From positions 1 to 37,745 of the forward strand of contig SFKY01000024.1 of the NCBI GenBank assembly GCA_004554665.1: a stretch of DNA of 37,745 nt, written 5' to 3'. A program made the translations under genes and the position numbers. Below are positions 24,242-32,134 of the stretch, one piece after another (the stretch's first letter is position 1; each line of letters starts with the position of its first letter). The DNA comes from Bacteroidales bacterium (lineage in GTDB: Bacteria; Bacteroidota; Bacteroidia; Bacteroidales; Bacteroidaceae). Under the pieces are notes generated by a model. The model saw only the letters and a program-made list of their open reading frames with translations. It did no database searches and was not told the origin of the DNA.

Positions 24242-24712
24242 TTATTCGTGGTGATAGGGCTCGCCCTTGATGATGGTACATGCCCGATAAAGTTGTTCAG
24301 TGAATACCAACCGCACCATCTGATGCGAGAATGTGAGGCGCGAAAGGCTCAGCTGCTCATTGGCGCGATGGTACACAGCCTGTGAGAAACCATAGGGGCC
24401 ACCGATGATGAACACCAACCGGCGGGCCGTCTGGCGGCGCTTGTCCAACCATTGGGCCAGTTCGATGCTTCTTGGCTCCAAACCGTGCTCGTCGAGCAGC
24501 ACCACCGTGTCTGATGGTTGCAAGAGGCGCAAAATGGCCTCGCCTTCGCGCTCTTTTTGCTGGTCCTCGGTCAGACTCTTGGTGGCTTTCAACTCGGGGA
24601 TGACAAGCATCTCGAAAGGCATATAGTGGCCGATTCGATCGGCATAGTCACTGATGCCGGCCACAAAGTGCTTGTTGGTGGTCTTGCCCACCATGATGAG
24701 CAGGGTCTTCAT
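24242..24712 (-). CDS. rlmH: 23S rRNA (pseudouridine1915-N3)-methyltransferase
   Basis: A 156-residue SPOUT methyltransferase that methylates pseudouridine 1915 in helix 69 of 23S rRNA. Length equals E. coli RlmH (155). The start MKTLLIMVGKT, the central LDEHG, the AdoMet loop FIIGGPYGFS and the C-terminal EQLYRACTIIKGEPYHH are all family hallmarks. ATG 24712 is chosen over an upstream in-frame codon because it matches the family N-terminus and overlaps the DUF4491 stop by 4 nt (ATGA). It forms a cluster with DUF4491 and the two glycosidase genes. Confidence 0.96.
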   Translation of the reverse strand: MKTLLIMVGKTTNKHFVAGISDYADRIGHYMPFEMLVIPELKATKSLTEDQQKEREGEAILRLLQPSDTVVLLDEHGLEPRSIELAQWLDKRRQTARRLVFIIGGPYGFSQAVYHRANEQLSLSRLTFSHQMVRLVFTEQLYRACTIIKGEPYHHE

Positions 24713-24990
24713 GGCTTTGGCTTTTTGGGAAACCATCCTTTCTCCACCCGTTTCTTCTGCTCAAAGAGCTCACCGATGGACCACAGCAGACTGGCACCCG
24801 TCACGCCGAGCAGACTGGAGGCAATGACATGCTCCACGCAGATGGATAGCGCCACACAGGCGATGCCCAGAATCAGGAACAGCCACCACGGACGTGTGCC
24901 GAAGTGGTATTCGGTCTTGATGACGATGGGGTGAAACACGCCAATGATGACAAATGTGCTGACGGCTATGATGATTCCCGTAAAATACAT
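24709..24990 (-). CDS. DUF4491 family small membrane protein
   Basis: A 93-residue protein with three hydrophobic segments (GIIIAVSTFVIIGVFHPIVI; WWLFLILGIACVALSI; IASSLLGVTGASLLWSI) and a basic tail with FEQKKRVEKGWFPKKP. The family is small, largely confined to Bacteroidota, and of unknown function. Its stop overlaps the rlmH start by 4 nt, so the two are translationally coupled. A TATTTTTG box lies at 25032-25025. Confidence 0.88.
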   Translation of the reverse strand: MYFTGIIIAVSTFVIIGVFHPIVIKTEYHFGTRPWWLFLILGIACVALSICVEHVIASSLLGVTGASLLWSIGELFEQKKRVEKGWFPKKPKP

Positions 24991-25024
24991 GCTGTATGAT
25001 ACTATTAAATGTTATTATTATGTG

Positions 25025-25083
25025 CAAAAATACAAAAAAAAACATGCAAAAGGCAACAATCACCAATTAAATTGTTATCTTTG
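25025..25083. promoter_or_regulatory. Divergent -7 boxes for the DUF4491 operon and pgm
   Basis: TATTTTTG on the minus strand (25032-25025), with a 3-of-4 TTTG match 21 nt further upstream, and TATCTTTG on the plus strand (25076-25083), 33 nt before the phosphoglucomutase start. The gap is very AT-rich. Confidence 0.55.
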
Positions 25084-25116
25084 CACAAACTATAACAATT
25101 TATTACATTTGAGATT

Positions 25117-26862
25117 ATGGAAAATAACGCAGCATTGATTGCCCAATGCGAGGCTACTGCCAAGCAATGGCTTACTCCCGCATTCGATGAGGAGACACGT
25201 AAGGAAGTTCAGCAGATGTTGGATGCCGAAGACAAGACGGCGCTCATCGATGCTTTTTATCAGAATCTTGAGTTTGGTACCGGTGGACTTCGTGGTATCA
25301 TGGGTGCGGGTACCAACCGCATGAACAAGTATATCGTCGGAATGGCCACACAGGGCTTTGCCAACTATATTCTCAAAGCTTTCCCAGGTCAAGAGGGCTT
25401 GAGCGTGGTAGTGGGTCACGACTGCCGCAACAATTCGCGTCTCTTCGCCGAGACCGTTGCCGCCATATTCTCTGCCAACGGACTTAAGGTGTATCTGTTT
25501 GAGAGCTTGAGACCGACCCCCGAAATCTCTTTTGCCATCCGTCAGCTCGGAGCCAAGGCTGGTGTCAACGTTACCGCCAGCCACAATCCCAAAGAGTACA
25601 ATGGCTACAAGGCTTACTGGGAGGATGGTGCACAGGTGCTGGCTCCGCACGACAAGGGCATCATCGACGAGGTGAACAAGGTGACCATCGCTGATGTGAA
25701 ATTTGAGGCCAACTGGGACAATATCGAGATTATCGGTGGCGAAATGGACTTCGATTATATGACCGCCGTTCATGAAGCTTTGATAGACCAGGATGTCATC
25801 AACCGCCAGAAAGACCTGAACATCGTTTACTCGGCCATGCATGGCACCGGTCGTGTCATCGTACCTCTCTGCCTGCGCTCATGGGGATTCCAGAACATCC
25901 ATGTGGTACCCGAGCAGATGGTGGTAGACGGCAACTTCCCCACTGTGGTATCGCCCAATCCCGAGAATGCCGAGGCCATGACACTGGGTATGAAGTTGGG
26001 CACCAAGCTCAATGCCGATCTGGTAGTTGCCACAGACCCCGACGCCGACCGTCTGGCCATTGTCTGCCGCGACAGCAAGGGTGAGTGGGTAATCATCAAC
26101 GGTAACCAGACCGCTATGATGTTCTCATACTACATCATTGAGAACAAGAAGAAGCTGGGGCAGCTCAAGCCGACCGACTTCTTGGTGAAGACCATTGTGA
26201 CGACTGAAGTGATTGCCGAAATCGCCAAGCGCAACAAAGTGGAACTGCGCGACTGCTACACCGGTTTCAAGTGGATCGCACGTGAGATTGCCATCTCTGA
26301 GGGCAAACAGAAGTACATTGGCGGTGGTGAGGAGAGCTTCGGATTCCTGCCGTACGACAAGGTACGCGATAAGGATGCTCCTGCATCCATCTGTCTGATC
26401 TGCGAGATTGCCGCATGGGCCAAGGACCAGGGTAAGACTCTCTACGATCTGCTCATGCAGATCTATATGGACTATGGTTTCAGCAAGGAGTTTACTGTAA
26501 ACGTGGTTCGTCCTGGCAAGAGCGGTGCAGACGAGATCAAGCAGATGATGACAGACTTCCGCAACAATCCTCCCAAGGATTTGGCAGGCAGCGCCATCAC
26601 CGTATGGAAAGATTTCCAGACGCTCGAGGAGACACATGCCGACGGCACTGTCACCAAGATCGACATGCCTACAACGAGCAATGTACTGCAGTGGTTCTGT
26701 GAGGATGGCACCAAGGTGAGCGTACGTCCCTCTGGTACCGAACCGAAGATTAAGTTCTACATCGAGGTGAAGGGAAAGATGGAAAGTGCCGACAGCTACG
26801 ACCGTTGCAACCAGGAGGGTATGGCCAAGATCGAAGCCATCAAGGCTGGACTGGGTCTCTAA
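25117..26862 (+). CDS. Phosphoglucomutase / phosphomannomutase
   Basis: A 581-residue alpha-D-phosphohexomutase that interconverts sugar 1- and 6-phosphates through a phosphoserine. Four family loops are intact: catalytic TASHNP (153-158, S155), metal-binding DPDADR (307-312), sugar-binding GEESFG (404-409) and phosphate-binding RPSGTEPK (537-544). The length and the GTGGLRG block (54-60) match the longer PgcA/PGM2-like group, not E. coli Pgm. It probably feeds glycogen and surface-polysaccharide precursor synthesis. It is a single-gene unit with a -7 box upstream and a terminator downstream. Confidence 0.95.
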   Translation: MENNAALIAQCEATAKQWLTPAFDEETRKEVQQMLDAEDKTALIDAFYQNLEFGTGGLRGIMGAGTNRMNKYIVGMATQGFANYILKAFPGQEGLSVVVGHDCRNNSRLFAETVAAIFSANGLKVYLFESLRPTPEISFAIRQLGAKAGVNVTASHNPKEYNGYKAYWEDGAQVLAPHDKGIIDEVNKVTIADVKFEANWDNIEIIGGEMDFDYMTAVHEALIDQDVINRQKDLNIVYSAMHGTGRVIVPLCLRSWGFQNIHVVPEQMVVDGNFPTVVSPNPENAEAMTLGMKLGTKLNADLVVATDPDADRLAIVCRDSKGEWVIINGNQTAMMFSYYIIENKKKLGQLKPTDFLVKTIVTTEVIAEIAKRNKVELRDCYTGFKWIAREIAISEGKQKYIGGGEESFGFLPYDKVRDKDAPASICLICEIAAWAKDQGKTLYDLLMQIYMDYGFSKEFTVNVVRPGKSGADEIKQMMTDFRNNPPKDLAGSAITVWKDFQTLEETHADGTVTKIDMPTTSNVLQWFCEDGTKVSVRPSGTEPKIKFYIEVKGKMESADSYDRCNQEGMAKIEAIKAGLGL

Positions 26863-26892
26863 GTTCCTGTTTGGATATAACCCCCATTCTTA

Positions 26893-26941
26893 CCCGCCGA
26901 AGAGAGTTGGTGTCTACCGCTCGCTTTGGCGGGCTTTTTTT
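26893..26941 (+). terminator. Rho-independent terminator of pgm
   Basis: CCCGCC (26893-26898) pairs with GGCGGG (26928-26933), and seven T follow from 26935. The loop is long (29 nt) and probably has inner pairing. It lies 30 nt after the phosphoglucomutase stop. Confidence 0.75.
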
Positions 26942-27013
26942 GATGGCTGTCGGCACCGGTTTTCGGCAACAGGACCGACAAAGAGAAAAGGTATGGATAA
27001 CAGATACCGGAGG

Positions 27014-27073
27014 TAAATGCCATGATTAGCGCGCTATAGGTGGCATTTACGAGGTCTAAATGCCGTATTTATC
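27014..27073. repeat. Intergenic palindromic repeat, copy 2 of 3
   Basis: It has the same layout as copy 1: TAAATGCCA (27014-27022), then 21 nt from its start the arm TATAGGTGGCATTTA (27035-27049), a 7-nt loop and TAAATGCCGTATTTA (27057-27071). In this copy the right arm pairs less well and the better stem is TAAATGCCA with TGGCATTTA (27041-27049). It lies between the pgm terminator and the 3' end of the kinase gene. Confidence 0.7.
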
Positions 27074-27106
27074 TGATGCGGTTGCCGTAAGCGCAGAAGA
27101 AAAAAG

Positions 27107-28216
27107 TCAGTAGAAGACCAGTCGGAAGGTGGTTTTACCCTCATCTTCGACAAGACTGATGCTGCCATTGCTCAATCCCATAATCTGGCGGGAGATGGGC
27201 AAACCGATACCGCTACCCTCCGGCTTGGTGGTGAAGAAGGGCACGAAAATATTGGAAGCAATCTCTGGCGGGATAGGGCGACCGTCGTTGGTCACGTCGA
27301 TGACGACCCGCTCCTCGGCATCGGTATAGGCGCTGATAGTGATGTGTCCATCAGTATCAATGGCTTCGGTGGCGTTTTTGAGCAGATTGGTCACCACGCG
27401 GGCAATCAATCCCTCGTCTGCATAGACCATCAGGTCTTTGGGAGTCACCCGTACTGCCACATCGTGGGCTGCAAGGGTGGCCATACGCTCTAAGAAGGGG
27501 TTGAGATAAAAGGTATCGGGAATGGGTTGGGGCAGGTGGGTGAACTTGCGATAGTTGTCTACAAAGGCTATCAGTTCGTTGCTGGTCTTGTAGATGATCT
27601 GGAGTCCCTCTCGGCAGGCACCTTCCGATTCGTCGAGCAACGTCTTGCTAATCGAGATAACGGGGGTGAGCGTGTTCATGATTTCATGGGTGAGTACACG
27701 GATGAGTTTGACCCATGTATCGATTTCCTGGCGTTCCAGTTCGCTCTTGATATCACTGAATCCGACGATTCTTACATGCCTGTCTTTCAGCGTCGTGTAG
27801 GTATCTCTGATGGCAAATTCGTGCAACTGCGACTTGATTTGGCATAGATGGGTGATAGGGTCTCTCTGAAGCAGCCGGCTGGCCGCCTGATTGTGCTGCA
27901 GCACTAGTCCGCGCTCATCGTCAATCACCAGTATGCCCGTGTCTACGGCGTCAAGTATCTGCTCATAGTATCGCTCACGCTGTATCTGCTCGTCGCGGGC
28001 GCGCTGCAACACCTCCTTGACATGATTCAACGATTGCACAATCTGCCGCTCGTTCTTATCCGTCGATTTGGTATGAAACAGGAAACCATAGTCCCCGTTG
28101 CTGATGGCCTTGAAGAGAAACGCCACCTGATGCACATGCTTGCGGTAGCGGAGCCAGAGGTGGAGGTAGAAGCCCACGACCACCACAAGGGCAATGGCAA
28201 GGATGAGGGCAATCAT
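27107..28216 (-). CDS. NtrB-like sensor histidine kinase
   Basis: A 369-residue histidine kinase with one N-terminal membrane segment (about 1-22), no visible periplasmic domain, a PAS-like region (about 85-160, QILDAVDTGILVIDDERG) and a complete catalytic core: H box RVLTHEIMNTLTPV with H177, N box NLLKNATEA (277-285), G1 DGRPIP and G2 GSGIGL (334-339). It should autophosphorylate and pass phosphate to the response regulator encoded just upstream, whose stop overlaps its start by 4 nt. The signal is probably cytoplasmic or membrane-derived. The product sequence is typical of the Bacteroidota partners of sigma-54-type regulators. Confidence 0.93.
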   Translation of the reverse strand: MIALILAIALVVVVGFYLHLWLRYRKHVHQVAFLFKAISNGDYGFLFHTKSTDKNERQIVQSLNHVKEVLQRARDEQIQRERYYEQILDAVDTGILVIDDERGLVLQHNQAASRLLQRDPITHLCQIKSQLHEFAIRDTYTTLKDRHVRIVGFSDIKSELERQEIDTWVKLIRVLTHEIMNTLTPVISISKTLLDESEGACREGLQIIYKTSNELIAFVDNYRKFTHLPQPIPDTFYLNPFLERMATLAAHDVAVRVTPKDLMVYADEGLIARVVTNLLKNATEAIDTDGHITISAYTDAEERVVIDVTNDGRPIPPEIASNIFVPFFTTKPEGSGIGLPISRQIMGLSNGSISLVEDEGKTTFRLVFY

Positions 28217-29544
28217 AATCCGTAACGTTTGATTTTGTTGTACAGTGTCTGCCGCGATATGCCTAACCGTGAGGCAACTTGTGACAGGTTGCCTTCGCAG
28301 TCGCGTATGGCTTTTTCGATTAGGTGGCGCTCCATTTCGTCGATGGTATGTATCTCGTCAATGGGAGTCTCCACGGCCCTTGTGTCGCAGTCGATATCGG
28401 CCGTCGTGATGATATGGCTGTCGCTCAGGATGACCGCCTTCTCCACCGAGTGTTGCAGTTCACGGATGTTGCCGTACCACGGGAGCGAAGATATCTTGTC
28501 CATAGCCTCTTGGCTCAGTTCCATCTGGTGCTTGCCGTACATGTCGGCGTAGCGTTTCATAAACCGCAGGGCGAGAAACGCAATGTCCTCACGCCGCTCC
28601 CGCAGTGCAGGCAAATGCAGATGGATGGTGTTGATGCGGTAGAGCAGGTCTTCGCGAAACTCTCCCTGCGCAACCATGCGCCGCAGGTCCTTGTTAGTGG
28701 CGCATACCAGTCGTACATCAATGTCGATGGACGTGCTACCTCCCACTCTTGTGATGCGGCGGCTCTGGATGGCAGTCAACAGCTTGGCCTGAAGGCTGTA
28801 GCTCAAATTGCCGATTTCATCGAGGAAGAGCGTACCTCCCTCCGCCAGTTCAAATTTGCCCCTCTTGTCGGCTTTGGCATCGGTAAAAGCGCCTTTGGTG
28901 TGGCCGAAAAGTTCGCTCTCGAACAGGGTTTCGGAGACCGCGCCCATGTCGATAGCCATCATTGGCCCCTTGCTCCGGTGAGAGAGCCTGTGTATCTCGC
29001 GGGCCAGCATCTCCTTGCCGGTTCCGTTTTCTCCGGTAATGATGATATTGGCATCGGTGCCAGCCACTTTTTCTACAGTCTGACGGAGGCTGAGCATCGT
29101 CTCCGATGTTCCCCAATACATCTTGTCACCTTTGGAACTGTTTCCTCCTCCTTCATGCTGGTTTTGCTGCGCTGCGCGGACAAGTGTGTCGATGAGTTTC
29201 TGATTGTCAAAGGGCTTGACCACAAAGTCTGCCGCACCCTCCTTGATGCCTGTTACGGCCAACTGTATGTCAGCATAGGCCGTAAACAGCACCACTGCTG
29301 TCTTGGGCGATTGCTGGAGAATGGCGCGCAGCCAAAACAGCCCCTCGTTGCCATTGTTGATGCCGCTGTTGAAGTTCATGTCGAGCAGTACCACGTCAGG
29401 CTTGTCGTCGCGTAGCCTCGTTGGGATGTTATTGGGATTGGCAATGGTGACAACCCTGGCAAAGACCTTTTCCATCAGTAGCCTGACGGTGGTCAATATG
29501 TTGCGGTTGTCATCCACAACCAGTAATGTCGCGCTGTTGGTCAT
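28213..29544 (-). CDS. NtrC-family sigma-54-dependent response regulator
   Basis: A 443-residue three-domain regulator. The receiver (1-125) has acidic pocket D11/D12, phosphoacceptor D55 and K110. The AAA+ domain has Walker A GENGTGKE (171-178), Walker B GGTLFLDEIG (236-245) and the arginine-rich ending LRERREDI. A Fis-type helix-turn-helix closes the protein (GNLSQVASRLGISRQTLYNKI). The sigma-54 contact loop, normally GAFTGA, reads GAFTDA (218-223). It is the first gene of the two-gene unit with the kinase, and a TAACTTTG box lies 20 nt upstream. Target genes cannot be inferred. Confidence 0.95.
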   Translation of the reverse strand: MTNSATLLVVDDNRNILTTVRLLMEKVFARVVTIANPNNIPTRLRDDKPDVVLLDMNFNSGINNGNEGLFWLRAILQQSPKTAVVLFTAYADIQLAVTGIKEGAADFVVKPFDNQKLIDTLVRAAQQNQHEGGGNSSKGDKMYWGTSETMLSLRQTVEKVAGTDANIIITGENGTGKEMLAREIHRLSHRSKGPMMAIDMGAVSETLFESELFGHTKGAFTDAKADKRGKFELAEGGTLFLDEIGNLSYSLQAKLLTAIQSRRITRVGGSTSIDIDVRLVCATNKDLRRMVAQGEFREDLLYRINTIHLHLPALRERREDIAFLALRFMKRYADMYGKHQMELSQEAMDKISSLPWYGNIRELQHSVEKAVILSDSHIITTADIDCDTRAVETPIDEIHTIDEMERHLIEKAIRDCEGNLSQVASRLGISRQTLYNKIKRYGL

Positions 29545-29563
29545 TTTTTATGATGCTTTCGGA

Positions 29564-29571
29564 CAAAGTTA
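29564..29571 (-). promoter_or_regulatory. -7 box of the response regulator/kinase operon
   Basis: TAACTTTG on the minus strand, 20 nt before ATG 29544; TTTC 19 nt further upstream is a 3-of-4 match to the -33 TTTG. Confidence 0.55.
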
Positions 29572-29654
29572 CGGTTTTTCCTGCAAGTATGAAAGCATTT
29601 GTAAAATAATTAGACACTTTGGCTGTCAGTATTTTCCGAAATAGCCATGAGGAT

Positions 29655-29695
29655 AAAAAATATTCCCCTAAAGTAGTGCAGGCTTTAGGGGAATA
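29655..29695 (-). terminator. Rho-independent terminator of the malic enzyme gene
   Basis: Perfect 13-bp arms (29661-29673 and 29683-29695, TATTCCCCTAAAG and its complement) enclose a 9-nt loop. On the minus strand six T follow directly (29660-29655). It lies 21 nt after the stop codon at 29717. Confidence 0.9.
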
Positions 29696-29716
29696 AGGGC
29701 AGGGTGTCGTGTCGTT

Positions 29717-32005
29717 TTATCGGGCACGCTTGATCTTGTCTACATAGGCATCGATCACAGCTACGGCCGTGATGTTGACGATATCGCGTACCGAGCACTC
29801 GAAGTCTGTAAAGTGGATAGGCTTGTTCAGTCCCATCTGGATGGGGCCGATAATCTCGGCATCGGGATCCAAGGCCTGCAACAGTTTGTAGCTGCCGTTG
29901 GCACTGCTCATGTTAGGGAAGATAAGGGTATTGACATCCTTGCCTTTGAGCCGCGTAAACGGATATTTGGCATCGCGGAGCTCCCGGTCCAGGGCAAAGT
30001 TGACCTGCATTTCGCCATCTACTGCCATATCGGGGAAGTCTTGCTGCAACTGCTCCACGGCAGCATGCACTTTCTGTGGACTTCCTGCCTCGTCGGTACC
30101 GAAGTTTGAATAGCTGATCATGGCAATGACAGGCTCCACATTGAAGAAATCTACCGAGTGGGCGCACAGTTTGGCCACGTCGTAGAGCACATTCTGGTCG
30201 GGATGACGGTTGATGAGCGTATCGGCGATAAAGTAGGTGCCCTTTTTGGTGTTGAGTATGTGCATGGTGGCAAAGGTCTTGTACTCCGGGCGTATGCCTA
30301 CCACTTCTTTCGCCACCTTGATGGTGTTCGAATACTTGGTATAAAGACCCGTTATGAAAGCATCGGCATCGCCTTGCTCCACCATAGACATGCCGAAGTA
30401 GTTGCGCTCGTACATTTTGTCGTAAGCCTCCTCGAACGTGTAGCCTTGGCGTGCACGCTTCTCGGCCAGATGTTTGGCGTAGGTAGCTCGGCGGCCCTGC
30501 TCCTTGTCTGCACGCATGTCGACGATTTCAATATTTGAGAGATCAAGCTTCAATCGGTTGGCCAATCGGTTCAGGCGGTCAGGGTTACCTAACAGAATGG
30601 GCTGGCAGATACCCTCCTGCAGCGCTTGCACAGCGGCCTTCATCATGGTGGGGTGGCCTCCCTCGGCAAATACCACGCGCTGTGGGTGCATGGCAGCGGC
30701 TGCGTGGAGGTTGCGTGTAAGCTTGGTCTCGAGCCCGAGCAACTGGCGGAGCCCATCCTTGTATGCGTCCCAGTCGGTGATGGTGCTTCTCGCCACGCCA
30801 CTGTCTATGGCAGCTTTGGCCACAGCGGCACTCACCTCGGTGATAAGCCTTGGATCCACAGGTTTGGGGATAAAATATTTGGGGCCGAATGAAAGATCGT
30901 TGACATGGTAGACCTCGTTGACCACATCGGGTACCGCCTCCTTGGCCAGATTGGCGATGGCGTGAACGGCAGCCATCTTCATTTCCTCATTGATAGCCTT
31001 GGCGTGAACGTCGAGCGCGCCTCGGAAAATATAGGGGAAGCCGATGACATTATTGATCTGGTTAGGATAGTCGCTGCGACCGGTAGACATGAGCACATCG
31101 GGACGGCTGGCCATCGCGTCTTCGTAACTGATTTCGGGTACAGGATTGGCCAGGGCGAAGACAATGGGATTGTCGGCCATCGAGCGAATCATGTCCTGCG
31201 TGAGGATATTGCCTTTTGAAAGTCCCACAAACACATCTGCACCTGCTATTGCTTCTTCCAAGGTGTGGACATCGCGGCGATCGGTGGCGAAGAGTGCCTT
31301 TTGCGGGGTGAGATTGGGCCTGTCTGAAGTGATGACACCCTTAGAATCGAGCATGACAATGTTTTCTCTGCGGGCACCCAAAGCCACATACAGTTTGGTA
31401 CAGCTGATGGCAGCGGCACCAGCACCGTTGACCACGATCTTGACTTTGGCAATATCTTTGCCTGCCACCTCAAGCGCATTCTTCAGTCCGGCAGCACTGA
31501 TGATGGCAGTGCCATGCTGGTCGTCGTGCATGACCGGTATGTCGAGCGTCTGCTTCAGGCGCTCCTCTATATAGAAACATTCTGGTGCCTTGATGTCTTC
31601 GAGGTTAATACCGCCGAATGATGGGGCAATCTTTTCCACGGCCTCGCAAAACTTCACCGGATCTTTTTCGTCCACCTCGATATCGAATACGTCTACGCCA
31701 CCGTAGATCTTGAACAGCAAGCCCTTGCCTTCCATCACAGGTTTACCACTCAGGGCACCAATATCGCCCAAACCCAACACAGCTGTGCCGTTGGAGATGA
31801 CGGCAACAAGGTTTCCCTTGTCGGTATACTTGTAAGCGTCATCGGGATTGTTCTGTATTTCAAGACAGGGAAACGCCACGCCGGGCGAGTAAGCCAGACT
31901 CAGATCGGTCTGGGTATGATAAGGCTTGGTAGGCTTGACCTCTATCTTTCCGGGTCTGCCATTCTGGTGATAAGCCAGTGCTGCTTCTTTCGTAATTTTT
32001 ACCAT
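29717..32005 (-). CDS. maeB: NADP-dependent malic enzyme with phosphotransacetylase-like domain
   Basis: A 762-residue MaeB-type enzyme that converts malate to pyruvate and CO2 with reduction of NADP. The malic domain (1-430) has catalytic Y39 in AYSPGVA, K94 in GKGLLFKIYGG, metal ligands E136/D137 and D161/D162 (MHDDQHGTA) and the cofactor loop GAGAAA (194-199). The remaining 330 residues form a phosphotransacetylase-like domain, which in E. coli MaeB is regulatory (acetyl-CoA binding) and not catalytic. It is a single-gene unit ended by a strong terminator, and divergent from a TetR gene that may regulate it. Confidence 0.95.
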   Translation of the reverse strand: MVKITKEAALAYHQNGRPGKIEVKPTKPYHTQTDLSLAYSPGVAFPCLEIQNNPDDAYKYTDKGNLVAVISNGTAVLGLGDIGALSGKPVMEGKGLLFKIYGGVDVFDIEVDEKDPVKFCEAVEKIAPSFGGINLEDIKAPECFYIEERLKQTLDIPVMHDDQHGTAIISAAGLKNALEVAGKDIAKVKIVVNGAGAAAISCTKLYVALGARRENIVMLDSKGVITSDRPNLTPQKALFATDRRDVHTLEEAIAGADVFVGLSKGNILTQDMIRSMADNPIVFALANPVPEISYEDAMASRPDVLMSTGRSDYPNQINNVIGFPYIFRGALDVHAKAINEEMKMAAVHAIANLAKEAVPDVVNEVYHVNDLSFGPKYFIPKPVDPRLITEVSAAVAKAAIDSGVARSTITDWDAYKDGLRQLLGLETKLTRNLHAAAAMHPQRVVFAEGGHPTMMKAAVQALQEGICQPILLGNPDRLNRLANRLKLDLSNIEIVDMRADKEQGRRATYAKHLAEKRARQGYTFEEAYDKMYERNYFGMSMVEQGDADAFITGLYTKYSNTIKVAKEVVGIRPEYKTFATMHILNTKKGTYFIADTLINRHPDQNVLYDVAKLCAHSVDFFNVEPVIAMISYSNFGTDEAGSPQKVHAAVEQLQQDFPDMAVDGEMQVNFALDRELRDAKYPFTRLKGKDVNTLIFPNMSSANGSYKLLQALDPDAEIIGPIQMGLNKPIHFTDFECSVRDIVNITAVAVIDAYVDKIKRAR

Positions 32006-32048
32006 AACAATTCTAATACATTATTTATAAAACAGGGTTTTACCCACG

Positions 32049-32108
32049 CAAAGTTAGCAAAAAACCCATAAAAGCGAATGGGTTTTTCGTTTTTTTTCAA
32101 TATCTTTG
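32049..32108. promoter_or_regulatory. Divergent -7 boxes with a central inverted repeat, candidate TetR operator
   Basis: TAACTTTG on the minus strand (32056-32049) and TATCTTTG on the plus strand (32101-32108) face away from each other. Between them AAAAACCCAT (32060-32069) and ATGGGTTTTT (32078-32087) form a perfect 10-bp inverted repeat with an 8-nt spacer, positioned over the expected -33 regions. The repeat suits a dimeric TetR-type regulator; binding is inference. Confidence 0.55.
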
Positions 32109-32134
32109 CAAAGTAAAAACAATATACGTATAAA

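Noticed and set aside
29717..30980. Fusion of malic enzyme with phosphotransacetylase as a novel enzyme
   Set aside because: This domain layout is the normal form of MaeB in many bacteria.
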